A DNA stretch of 6,967 bases from Thermoplasmata archaeon (GTDB lineage Archaea > Thermoplasmatota > Thermoplasmata > UBA184): the NCBI GenBank assembly GCA_021827545.1, contig JAKAVH010000254.1, positions 1 to 6,967 of the forward strand. Direction: 5' to 3'. The position numbers and the translations under genes are program-made. The notes beneath the pieces are model-generated. The model was not told the DNA's origin. It did not search any database and saw nothing but the letters and a program-made list of their open reading frames with translations. Below, piece by piece: positions 1 to 5,859 of the stretch (positions are counted from its first letter, which is position 1; each line of letters starts with the position of its first letter).

Positions 1-173
1 TCCGCCGCGAGAGCGGCGAGCGCGGCGATCAGGATCACCCGCGAGGAGGTGTCGGCGGCCAAGAGGCCGAGCAGGATCCCGAGCACGTTGACGACGCCGT
101 CCTGGCTGCCGAGGATGAAGTCGGAGAGGAGCGAGCCTCCGAGGCTCGGGTGGTCTTCTGATGAGCGCCGCAT
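1..173 (-). CDS. VIT1/CCC1-family metal transporter, N-terminal fragment
   Basis: This is the first 57 residues of a gene that runs off the left edge. The frame opens at ATG (173-171) and has no stop. Residues 16-36 read as an amphipathic-to-hydrophobic helix, LLSDFILGSQDGVVNVLGIL, with the Asp-x(3)-Gly-x(2)-Asp-Gly spacing (D18, G22, D25, G26) typical of the first membrane helix of vacuolar iron transporter (VIT1/CCC1) proteins. A second hydrophobic stretch starts near residue 46. Family members move Fe2+ or Mn2+ across membranes, so an inner-membrane metal exporter or importer is likely; the substrate cannot be told from this fragment. It lies 28 bases after the GHMP kinase stop on the same strand, so co-transcription is plausible. 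A GGAGG sits about 20 bases upstream of the ATG, too far to be a confident ribosome site. The family call rests on a short but characteristic stretch. Confidence 0.72.
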   Translation of the reverse strand, partial: MRRSSEDHPSLGGSLLSDFILGSQDGVVNVLGILLGLLAADTSSRVILIAALAALAA

Positions 174-201
174 ATCGATCGGTCCGACGCGGGGCCTCCG
201 G

Positions 202-1251
202 TTACTCCGCCTTTCCGGCGGCCCACGTCTGAAGCCCGTTCGGCTCCAGGCCGAAGTCGACCACGCGACCGCCCGACGCCTGGACCGCCCGTTGGACGTC
301 GGCCCGCCGTCGCGGATCGCAGAACAACAAGAGGTAGCCGCCGCCCCCCGCCCCGACGAGCTTGCCGCCCTGCGCTCCGGCCGCCCGGGCGCGGTCGTAG
401 AAGGCGTCGATGAGCTCGTTGGAGATCCCCTCGGTGAACCGTTTCTTGAGCTGCCAGCCCTCGTCGAGCAGCGCGCCCATCGTGTCGAGGTCGCCCCGCA
501 GCAAGGCGTTCTTCATGTCGATCGCGAGCTGCTTCGTGGCATCGAGGGCGTCGACCGTCTCCTTCCGGCCGGCCGTGTAGCCGGCCTGCTGGCGTTGGAT
601 GATGTCGTTGGAAAAGTGGCTTGTGCCGGTGTAGCAGAGCAGCATCCGGTAGGCGAGCTCGTTGAGGACCGGCGCCGGCACGCGCAAGGGGTGGACGATC
701 GTCCGCTCCCGGCCGAACTCCATGAAGTTGAACCCGCCGAAGGTCGCCGCGTACTGATCCTGGCGTCCGCCGCGGACGCCGAGTTCTTCGCGCTCGATCC
801 GATAGGCGAGTTCGGCGATGTCGTAGTTCGACCACCACTCGCGCAGGTAGTGTTGGAAGACGCCGACCAGCGCCACGCACATCGTCGAGGAGCTCCCGAG
901 TCCCGTACCCGGGGGGGCGTCGGTGTGCAGGTACAGCTCGAGGGAGTCGGAGTGCTCCTTGCGGGGTTGGCCCGGCCGCAGCACCTTGAGCGCGGCGGTG
1001 ACAAGGTCGAGCTTGCCGTCGTACGCCCACGCTTGCCGGTCGCCGGGGTAGTCGACCGACAGGCTGTAGTCGAGCGAGTGGACCTTCGTCCGGCTTCGGC
1101 CGTCCGGCTCGATGATCAGGGAAGCGTAGGCGTACTTGTCGATCGTACAGTTGAGCACGGCCCCGCCCCGCTCCTCGGGGTACGGCGACACATCGGTCCC
1201 GCCGCCCGCGAAGCTCACCCGTAGCGGCGCCTTCGCCCGGAGCAGGGTCAT
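202..1251 (-). CDS. GHMP kinase, D-glycero-D-manno-heptose 7-phosphate kinase-like
   Basis: A complete 349-residue GHMP-superfamily sugar kinase, of usual length for the HddA-like group. In order: the substrate-side N-terminal motif RAKAPLRVSFAGGGTD at residues 5-20, the glycine/serine ATP-binding loop PPGTGLGSSS at 113-122, the GGRQDQYAATFGG stretch at 161-173 that carries the expected catalytic Asp (D165), and the C-terminal glycine loop KLVGAGGGGY at 297-306. HddA phosphorylates heptose 7-phosphate at C1 on the way to GDP-D-glycero-D-manno-heptose; close relatives act on other sugars such as L-fucose, so the substrate is inferred only. None of the other heptose pathway genes (isomerase, phosphatase, nucleotidyltransferase) is in the window. 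The protein is expected to be cytoplasmic. Start ATG at 1251 is supported by the GTTAAG box about 26 bases upstream and no Shine-Dalgarno motif, suggesting a leaderless transcript. The downstream VIT-like gene may be transcribed with it. Confidence 0.85.
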   Translation of the reverse strand: MTLLRAKAPLRVSFAGGGTDVSPYPEERGGAVLNCTIDKYAYASLIIEPDGRSRTKVHSLDYSLSVDYPGDRQAWAYDGKLDLVTAALKVLRPGQPRKEHSDSLELYLHTDAPPGTGLGSSSTMCVALVGVFQHYLREWWSNYDIAELAYRIEREELGVRGGRQDQYAATFGGFNFMEFGRERTIVHPLRVPAPVLNELAYRMLLCYTGTSHFSNDIIQRQQAGYTAGRKETVDALDATKQLAIDMKNALLRGDLDTMGALLDEGWQLKKRFTEGISNELIDAFYDRARAAGAQGGKLVGAGGGGYLLLFCDPRRRADVQRAVQASGGRVVDFGLEPNGLQTWAAGKAE

Positions 1252-1274
1252 CGTCGGGTCGAAGAAGTCGGGGA

Positions 1275-1280
1275 CTTAAC
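1275..1280 (-). promoter_or_regulatory. Candidate TATA box for the GHMP kinase
   Basis: On the minus strand this reads GTTAAG, an AT-rich island in GC-rich DNA. Its centre is about 26 bases before the kinase ATG, the distance expected between an archaeal TATA box and the transcription start, so translation would begin at or very near the 5' end of the mRNA. The box is short and the preceding BRE-like purines are weak. Confidence 0.45.
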
Positions 1281-1323
1281 GCTCGCCGTATCGATGCGTT
1301 CGGGCGGGCCGTCCGCCCTGGGC

Positions 1324-1467
1324 CTACTCTTCGCGCGCGTTGCGCTCGTAGGCCGCGTCGCTCGTTCGCTTGAGTCGGGCGCCGTCCCGGTCGCAGACGG
1401 GTCGGGCGCTCGGCGGGACATCGATCACGTACCCGCCGCCACATTTCGGGCACTCGTAGTACGGCAT
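1324..1467 (-). CDS. Small zinc-ribbon-like protein (47 residues)
   Basis: A short gene reading MPYYECPKCGGGYVIDVPPS and then about 27 more residues, ending in TAG at 1326-1324. Residues C6 and C9 form a classic CxxC-G zinc knuckle; C25 starts a second knuckle that reads C-D-R-D, so the fourth ligand would be Asp28 or is missing. The spacing of about 15 residues between the knuckles fits a zinc ribbon. The C-terminus is rich in Arg, Lys and Glu. Archaea carry many such tiny zinc ribbons, often of unknown role in nucleic acid or protein contacts; no specific function can be given here. A TTTATA box lies about 30 bases before the ATG on the same strand, which supports expression. It is 72 bases upstream of the GHMP kinase, which seems to have its own promoter. 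Evidence for being a real gene is the Cys pattern, the promoter and the high third-position GC. Confidence 0.68.
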   Translation of the reverse strand: MPYYECPKCGGGYVIDVPPSARPVCDRDGARLKRTSDAAYERNAREE

Positions 1468-1497
1468 GGCTCCCCGGCCCAGTAGACCGGCACCGGC

Positions 1498-1504
1498 TAT
1501 AAAG
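1498..1504 (-). promoter_or_regulatory. TATA box upstream of the zinc-ribbon gene, possibly bidirectional
   Basis: On the minus strand the site reads CTTTATA, close to the archaeal TTTATA consensus, ending about 30 bases before the zinc-ribbon ATG. Read on the plus strand it is TATAAAG, with an ATG 27 bases further on at 1532, so it could also fire rightward and give the methyltransferase gene a leader of roughly 90 bases. The leftward role is the better supported one. Confidence 0.5.
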
Positions 1505-1619
1505 GGGCTTGGTCGCAGCGAGACGGGGGAGATGCCGGGGGAACCGTGGAGCCGCTACCAATACTGTGGTGGGCCGGCGCGGTCGATGAGTGCCCAAACG
1601 AAGATAGACCCGGGCGACG

Positions 1620-2576
1620 GTGGCCCGCGCGGTGGCGCCGACGATGACCCGCTCTTCGAGTCCGTCGGGGGTCCACCTTCCCCGGTCCGGGAACCGGCCG
1701 ACCAGCGAGCGATTCCGGACGCTCGACCGATATCGAGCCGAGCGAGAGTGGCGGCGATACGAAGGAAACGCTCTGCGCGACCTGTTCCGGGAGCTGCGCC
1801 GACGTTTCTTGGTCCGGAACTTCGTCGCCCGCGGCTGGGTGATCGATGCCGGATGCGGCCCCGGGCGATTCACGGCGTTCGATCGGTCCGAAGGAGTGCG
1901 GTGGGCCGCGTTCGATGTCTCCTCCGAGATGCTCCGGACGGCGAGGCGGTTCGGAAGGGGCCATGGCGGGTCCGGTGAGGTCGACTGGATCCGCGCGGAC
2001 GCCCGCTTCCCCCCATTTCGAACCGACGCGGCGAGCACGGTCATCGCGCTCGGAAACCTGATCGGCTTCTTGGAAGGGTCGGGCCGTTCGGCCCTGGTCG
2101 AGCTCGCTCGACTCGTCGAGCCGCACGGCCGGCTCCTCCTCGAAATCGCGCCGGGTCCGGGGACGTATTCCGTCTACCTGCATCGCCTGCCCGACGGGGT
2201 CCTCGCGCGGCGGCTGCGGGGCTCGGCCGACTACGTCGTCGAGCGGGCGGTTCGGGAAGGATTCGTTCCGGCCCCGTTCCGTCGGAGCCGTCCGTCGTCG
2301 TTCGTTCGGTACTCGCTCGACGAGCTTAGGGCGATCGTTGAGCCGCTCGGCTTCGAGCTCCTCGAGGCGCTCTCGGTGGCGCCGGCGCTCGGGAGGTCCG
2401 CCGAGCGGCTGGAACGGCTCCGGAACGACGACGCCGTCTGGAATCGCCTTGTATCGGTCGAAGAGGTGCTCGGTCGCGAACCGGGGACGTGGCCGAACGC
2501 CGCCGCGGTGCTAGCCGCGTTCGAACGACATCCGAACGCCGATCGACCGGTCGAGGGCACAATTAAAGGGGGATGA
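1620..2576 (+). CDS. Class I SAM-dependent methyltransferase
   Basis: Up to 318 residues from a GTG at 1620; ATG at 1644 is an equally good start, and stops in this frame at 1587 and 1605 rule out a longer one. The Rossmann-fold SAM site is clear: motif I VIDAGCGPGRF at 74-84, the ribose-binding acidic strand end AAFDVSSEML at 96-105, the IRADARFPPF stretch at 124-133 (adenine side), and the GNLIGFLEG segment at 145-153 in the motif IV position. The region from 235 on (YSLDELRAIVEPLGFELLEA) is the usual C-terminal strand-helix of these enzymes, followed by an extension of about 60 residues. The substrate is unknown; it resembles the broad Methyltransf_11/25 group. No Shine-Dalgarno motif or well placed TATA box fits either start, and the first 35 residues look like low-complexity Ser/Arg/Pro sequence (see findings). 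The last codons overlap the promoter of the next gene. Confidence 0.82.
   Translation: MARAVAPTMTRSSSPSGVHLPRSGNRPTSERFRTLDRYRAEREWRRYEGNALRDLFRELRRRFLVRNFVARGWVIDAGCGPGRFTAFDRSEGVRWAAFDVSSEMLRTARRFGRGHGGSGEVDWIRADARFPPFRTDAASTVIALGNLIGFLEGSGRSALVELARLVEPHGRLLLEIAPGPGTYSVYLHRLPDGVLARRLRGSADYVVERAVREGFVPAPFRRSRPSSFVRYSLDELRAIVEPLGFELLEALSVAPALGRSAERLERLRNDDAVWNRLVSVEEVLGREPGTWPNAAAVLAAFERHPNADRPVEGTIKGG
2561..2568 (+). promoter_or_regulatory. TATA box inside the 3' end of the methyltransferase gene
   Basis: The AATTAAAG island is centred about 28 bases before the GTG at 2593 and lies in the last codons of the methyltransferase. It gives the downstream membrane-protein gene its own leaderless promoter and supports GTG 2593 as its start, since no Shine-Dalgarno motif precedes it. 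Confidence 0.5.
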
Positions 2577-2592
2577 CCGCCCTCGTTCCCTT

Positions 2593-4212
2593 GTGCCCGG
2601 CGCTTCCCCCGAGGTCCCGCCCGCTCCCCCCGCTCCGGCTCCCCCGCCCGTCCCGCCCCCCCGCGTGGCGGTGCCGGAGCGCGAAGACCTTCGGCTGGCC
2701 CGGGAGGATGCCCTTCTGCAACTGCGGATCGGCCGGGCGTCGCACATCCATTCCGTGGTTGTTTCGAGCGCCCTTCTATTGGATGCGATCATCGCCCTCG
2801 CCCTTCTGTACGAGGGGTTCGGGTCGACGCCCCGATCCGAGCTCCTGCTCCTCCTCCTGCCGACCGCGGCGGCCGTGTACCTGGGCGCGGGCGGCGTCCG
2901 GGCGAAGTGGAACCCGTTTCAGCTGTGGCCGTGGGAACGGCACTTCACCCTCTCGGTCATCGCCGCCGGGTTCGCGGGGATTCTCGGAGCGATCTACGTC
3001 GTCGCGCTCGCTCAATCGTTCTCGCTGCTTCCCGGTGGGTGGGTCCTCGGACCGACGTTCTATCTGCTCACTCTCTTCGCCATCACGTTGGCGTTGGTCG
3101 CCCTCGTGCTGACCTGGCGAGGACGAAGCCGGCGGCAATGGACCGGCCTCATCGCCTCGTCGCTACCGGTGCCGCTCGCGCTGATCGTCTATCTGCCGAA
3201 CGGGTCGGCCGCTCCGATCAGCATTCCGTTCGTGATCAGCCTGTTTCTCGGCGCGGCGTTGTACCAGATGGGCGGGTCAATGCTCCATCTGATCGCCTCC
3301 GGGACCGATCCGCACGAGCGGGAGCTGATCACGTCCGGCCAGAGCCGACTGTTCCGCTACGCGAACGAGGTCCGGGCGCGGGAGGAACGGGTCCGGCAGC
3401 GCGAGGACGTCGCCGGTCGACGGGAGGCGATCGTCGCGTACCGCGGGCTCGATATCGGCCGAGAGGCCCAATCCCTCGCCGAGGCGCGCAGCCAAATCGA
3501 CCGGATGGAAGCGGACGTCCGTCTTCGGAGCGAGGCGCTTTCCCGGGAAGAAGCGGAATGGGTGCGCCGCGCCGCGGAAGTGCACTCGAAGGAGCTTTCG
3601 ATCGTCCAACGGGAGGAGACGCTGCGGGAGCGGGAAGCGGCGCTCGCGGAAGCGCTCGACCGACTGACGGCTCGGGAACAGGCGGCCGTGGCGAAGGAGG
3701 GGGAGCTCGCCCGTCGGGAGGTCGCGCTCACCCAGCGGGGGCTAGAGCTCGAGGCCCGAGCCAAGTCCCTCGGGAGCGAGCCCGCCCCCGCCCCATCGGC
3801 CGACGCAACGACCGTCGCGGCTCCCGGTCCGGGCTCGGGCCCGGGACCGACGGCCGATCCCGCACTTTCCGAACGGGTGGCGGAGGTTGCCCGCCGGGAG
3901 GCGGCGGTCCAGCTCCGGGAAGAGCGCCTGGCCACCCGGGAGGCCGAAGTCGAGCGACTGCGGACGCAGTTCGAACGCGCGCTCGCCGAACGCGCGAAGG
4001 CAGACGCGGATCTCGAGCGATTGCGCGCGGAGACCGAATCGGCCCGAACCGAGGCGGCGCGGACCCTCGCGAAAGCCCAAGAGGAGCGGGCCGAGCTCCA
4101 GGCCCAGCTCAAAACGCTCGCGCGCCAGAACGGGCCCGACTCGGCCGAGAGCTCGGAAGCAAACCCGCCTTCGGCGTCCGCCGACGGCGAGCCCGATCGA
4201 TCGTCAGAGTAG
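2593..4212 (+). CDS. Multi-spanning membrane protein with long cytoplasmic-type coiled coils
   Basis: A 539-residue protein that I do not recognise as a named family. Layout: a Pro/Ala-rich N-terminal tail (residues 3-27), a charged stretch (28-50), then about six hydrophobic segments at roughly 53-73, 83-99, 118-140, 151-174, 184-202 and 208-225. From about 255 to 392 it is a continuous charged coiled coil built on repeated L-x-x-R-E and A-x-x-R-E units; a Pro/Gly/Ala/Ser linker (395-422) follows, then a second coiled coil (425-512) and an acidic Ser-rich tail. By the positive-inside rule the coiled-coil half is probably cytoplasmic. No enzyme motif is visible. Such a design fits a membrane anchor, scaffold or mechanical sensor, but this is inference. 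The GTG start at 2593 is set by the TATA box about 28 bases upstream. It begins 16 bases after the methyltransferase stop. The hydrophobic half and the helix half share one open frame with no sign of fusion error. Confidence 0.8.
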   Translation: MPGASPEVPPAPPAPAPPPVPPPRVAVPEREDLRLAREDALLQLRIGRASHIHSVVVSSALLLDAIIALALLYEGFGSTPRSELLLLLLPTAAAVYLGAGGVRAKWNPFQLWPWERHFTLSVIAAGFAGILGAIYVVALAQSFSLLPGGWVLGPTFYLLTLFAITLALVALVLTWRGRSRRQWTGLIASSLPVPLALIVYLPNGSAAPISIPFVISLFLGAALYQMGGSMLHLIASGTDPHERELITSGQSRLFRYANEVRAREERVRQREDVAGRREAIVAYRGLDIGREAQSLAEARSQIDRMEADVRLRSEALSREEAEWVRRAAEVHSKELSIVQREETLREREAALAEALDRLTAREQAAVAKEGELARREVALTQRGLELEARAKSLGSEPAPAPSADATTVAAPGPGSGPGPTADPALSERVAEVARREAAVQLREERLATREAEVERLRTQFERALAERAKADADLERLRAETESARTEAARTLAKAQEERAELQAQLKTLARQNGPDSAESSEANPPSASADGEPDRSSE

Positions 4213-4248
4213 CTTCAAACGCTCGCGCGGCTCCCCTCCGACCGAGCG

Positions 4249-4644
4249 ATGCGCCGCCTTCACCACGTGCAGATTTCGATTCCCGCCGGAGGAGAGTCGG
4301 ACGCCCGGTCGTTCTACGCGACGACCGTGGGCCTCGCCGAGATTCCGAAACCCGAGCACCTACGGTCGCGAGGGGGGCTATGGTTTAGACTCGACTCCGG
4401 GCTGGAGCTGCACTTGGGATCCGATATCGGATTCCGCCCCAGCGCGAAGGCCCATGTGGCGATCGAGGTGGACGACCTCGGTGCCCTACGGGGCCGACTC
4501 GAAGCGGCGGGGGTCCGGGTTTGGGAGGACCAGCCGCTGCCGGGGTTCGACCGGTTCTACGCGGCCGACCCGTTCGGCAATCGGCTCGAGTTCCTGGCCC
4601 GGCCGCGGGGAGAAAGAACCACCGCGGGAACCGACCCACGGTAG
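4249..4644 (+). CDS. VOC-superfamily (glyoxalase/dioxygenase fold) protein
   Basis: A complete 131-residue protein of typical single-subunit VOC length, with two beta-alpha-beta-beta-beta modules. Module one opens with LHHVQISIPAGGE (residues 4-16), holds the S-F-Y-A-x(3)-G-L helix end (21-29) and closes with LELHLG (52-57). Module two opens with AHVAIEVDDLGALRGRLEA (68-86) and ends with FYAADPFGNRLEFL (103-116), the signature end of this group. Likely metal ligands by position are His6, His55 or His69, and Glu114. Members include glyoxalase I, fosfomycin-resistance enzymes and extradiol dioxygenases; the short PPGGE-type variety seen here is usually annotated only as a VOC protein, and the substrate is unknown. 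It follows the membrane protein by 36 bases with no strong promoter of its own (a weak TTCAAAC sits about 31 bases upstream), so it may be read through from upstream. Confidence 0.85.
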   Translation: MRRLHHVQISIPAGGESDARSFYATTVGLAEIPKPEHLRSRGGLWFRLDSGLELHLGSDIGFRPSAKAHVAIEVDDLGALRGRLEAAGVRVWEDQPLPGFDRFYAADPFGNRLEFLARPRGERTTAGTDPR

Positions 4645-4652
4645 CGGCGTCG

Positions 4653-4928
4653 TCACTCCTCTCCCATTGCGCGTGGACGCGGCAGCGCCTTGGGTTGTTC
4701 CGCATCCGTCGGCATGCCAATCTTATCAGGGACGATCTCGCAGTCGCGCCAGCTGACCCCTACCGTTACCCGGGGAAAGGCGACCTTGAGCGTGTAGTTC
4801 GCCAGCTTTCCGATCACGAGTCCTTGGGCGCCCGGAACGAGGTTCGGATTCATCGTCGAAAGGTCCCGGGTGAGAACGACCCGGGTCTCGTTAAACCGGA
4901 TCCTGTCGAGCTCTTGACGGTCTTTCAT
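4653..4928 (-). CDS. Conserved-looking 91-residue protein of unknown function
   Basis: A small soluble protein of 91 residues. Residues 1-20 are charged (MKDRQELDRIRFNETRVVLT), and residues 31-66 hold the pattern V-P-G-A-Q-G-L-V-I-G, then a beta-rich stretch (YTLKVAFPRVTVGVSWRDCEIV, residues 45-66, key residues Y45, F51, G57, W60, C63). The G-x-x-G-x-V-x-G followed by short strands resembles a small SH3-like or KOW-like barrel, but this is only a shape impression. The Pro/Arg-rich last 20 residues look disordered. Support for being real: an ATTTAA box about 28 bases before the ATG, a balanced residue make-up unlike the Arg/Ser/Pro-rich frames opposite genes, and clean spacing (8 bases from the convergent VOC gene, 125 bases from the divergent acetate transporter). 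No function can be assigned. Confidence 0.7.
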   Translation of the reverse strand: MKDRQELDRIRFNETRVVLTRDLSTMNPNLVPGAQGLVIGKLANYTLKVAFPRVTVGVSWRDCEIVPDKIGMPTDAEQPKALPRPRAMGEE

Positions 4929-4954
4929 CCGGACGGACGTAGCGGCCCTCGCGC

Positions 4955-4960
4955 TTAAAT
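4955..4960 (-). promoter_or_regulatory. TATA box for the 91-residue protein
   Basis: Reads ATTTAA on the minus strand, centred about 28 bases before the ATG at 4928, with no Shine-Dalgarno motif in between. The position implies a leaderless mRNA. Confidence 0.55.
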
Positions 4961-5015
4961 CCCGCGACGGCCGGCGCAGCGGGCGATGGCGAGGGAGCCG
5001 GGTGTTCCCGACTAG

Positions 5016-5028
5016 CGAAAGTATATTA
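5016..5028 (+). promoter_or_regulatory. BRE plus TATA box for the acetate transporter
   Basis: CGAAAGTATATTA is the best archaeal promoter in the window: a purine-rich BRE-like CGAAA directly followed by TATATTA. The TATA centre is 29 bases before the ATG at 5054, so transcription should start at or just before that codon. This argues against the GTG at 5042, which would lie upstream of the predicted transcript start. Confidence 0.7.
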
Positions 5029-5053
5029 GGGGTGGACCGCGGTGCGCGTTAGC

Positions 5054-5686
5054 ATGGCAGCGCAGGGGGGTCCGGCTAATCCGGACTACTACAAGCCGCC
5101 GGTGCAGGTAAGTGCGGATTGGGCGAATCCCGCCGTGGTCGGGTTGATGGGGTTCGGCACGACCACGATGGTCGCGGGGATGGCGATTGCGTCTAACGGT
5201 GGTTGGAACTACGTCGGTAACGACCCTGTGTTCGGCATGGCGACGTTCTTCGGGGGCGCCGCTCAGCTGATCGCGGGAATCATCGCGATGCGAAAGGGGG
5301 AGATTTTCGCCGGCTCCGCGTTCATGGGATACGGTTCGTTCTGTCTTGCCTTTACCGCCTTTTTGCTCTGGCATCCGAGCGCGACGAATACCCTTCACAT
5401 GTATGACGTCGCGATGTTCATGATCGTCTGGACGTTGTTCACACTGGCGTTCTTGGTCAACGCACCGAAACACGGTGTCGGCATATTCGTCGTCTTCCTG
5501 TTGTTGTTCATCGCCTTCGTGCTGTTGTCGTACGACTTCTGGTACTTGGGCGGCGGGAACACGGTGTCGAACGGCCTCTGGCAGGCGACGGGGATCGAGA
5601 CGTTCATTGACGGCCTCGTTGCGTGGTTCGTCGCCACCGGCATCTTGACCAACGCGAACTACGGTCGCCGGGTGATCCCGATTTAG
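5054..5686 (+). CDS. Acetate transporter, GPR1/FUN34/YaaH (SatP) family
   Basis: A complete integral membrane protein of 210 residues, normal for the family. The family signature is near the N-terminus: ANPAVVGLMGFGTTTMVAG at residues 24-42 (the usual form is N-P-A-x-x-G-L-x-G-F). Also typical are FFGGAAQLIAGIIAMRKGE at 65-83 and the AFMGYGSFCLAF stretch at 89-100. About six membrane segments are seen, near 27-45, 59-79, 84-106, 116-136, 141-163 and 182-200. Relatives form hexameric channels or proton symporters for acetate and, in some cases, succinate. The acetyl-CoA synthetase gene downstream on the same strand supports acetate as substrate. The start is taken as ATG 5054 because the strong TATA box places the transcript start there; GTG 5042, four codons earlier, is the alternative. 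It is divergent from the 91-residue gene. Codon use is somewhat less GC-rich at third positions than in the left half of the window (GTT, TTG and TTC are common). Confidence 0.92.
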   Translation: MAAQGGPANPDYYKPPVQVSADWANPAVVGLMGFGTTTMVAGMAIASNGGWNYVGNDPVFGMATFFGGAAQLIAGIIAMRKGEIFAGSAFMGYGSFCLAFTAFLLWHPSATNTLHMYDVAMFMIVWTLFTLAFLVNAPKHGVGIFVVFLLLFIAFVLLSYDFWYLGGGNTVSNGLWQATGIETFIDGLVAWFVATGILTNANYGRRVIPI

Positions 5687-5726
5687 GGTGCCCGGACGAC
5701 CTCGCGGCTAACCCTTTCCCACACCC

Positions 5727-5740
5727 TCTTTTTTCTCTTT
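5727..5740 (+). terminator. T-rich transcription terminator
   Basis: A pyrimidine tract with six Ts in a row (5729-5734) followed by CTCTTT, about 40 bases after the transporter stop, in DNA where T-runs are otherwise absent. There is no strong hairpin before it. Archaeal RNA polymerase commonly ends transcription at such T tracts, so the transporter transcript probably stops here and the synthetase depends on its own promoter. Confidence 0.65.
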
Positions 5741-5777
5741 GAAGGCGTCGTAACCTCGTTCAGTTAGGGTATCGCGA

Positions 5778-5791
5778 CGTTCGTTTGAACG
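5778..5791. repeat. Short perfect inverted repeat CGTTC-4-GAACG
   Basis: CGTTCGTTTGAACG has five-base arms around a four-base spacer. It sits in the 221-base gap between the transporter and the synthetase, about 90 bases upstream of the synthetase TATA-like box. It could be a regulator site or a weak RNA hairpin, but five-base arms arise easily by chance. Apart from this, the terminator and the TATA-like box, I see nothing in the gap. Confidence 0.25.
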
Positions 5792-5859
5792 GCGGGAAGC
5801 CGGCCCGGCTACAGCCGTCCCGGTTTGGGTCGTCATCACCGAAAGGTCCGGGGGGTTGT

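Noticed and set aside
49..1224. A 391-codon open frame on the plus strand opposite the GHMP kinase.
   Set aside because: The opposite strand encodes a kinase with all family motifs. High GC at third positions keeps antisense frames free of stops, and the product matches nothing I know.
35..2044. A 669-codon open frame on the minus strand spanning the kinase, zinc ribbon and methyltransferase.
   Set aside because: It runs across two recognisable minus-strand genes in another frame and opposite the methyltransferase; its product is Arg/Pro/Ser-rich, typical of out-of-frame reading in GC-rich DNA.
3360..4110. Recurring CGGGAG/GCGGAG-type words that look like a DNA repeat.
   Set aside because: They are in frame and encode the R-E heptad units of the coiled coil; the copies differ in sequence and spacing, so they are protein-level repeats, not a tandem DNA repeat or CRISPR array.
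3357..4112. Ser/Ala/Arg-rich 251-codon frame on the minus strand.
   Set aside because: It is the mirror of the Glu/Arg-rich coiled coil (GAG/GCG codons read backwards as CTC/CGC) and has no domain of its own.
2907..4388. A 493-codon plus-strand frame overlapping the membrane/coiled-coil gene and the VOC gene.
   Set aside because: The product is dominated by Arg, Gly and Pro and overlaps two better-supported genes in another frame.
5001..5010. Small hairpin within GGTGTTCCCG region between the divergent promoters.
   Set aside because: A four-base stem in GC-rich DNA is expected by chance and does not overlap a gene end or T-run.
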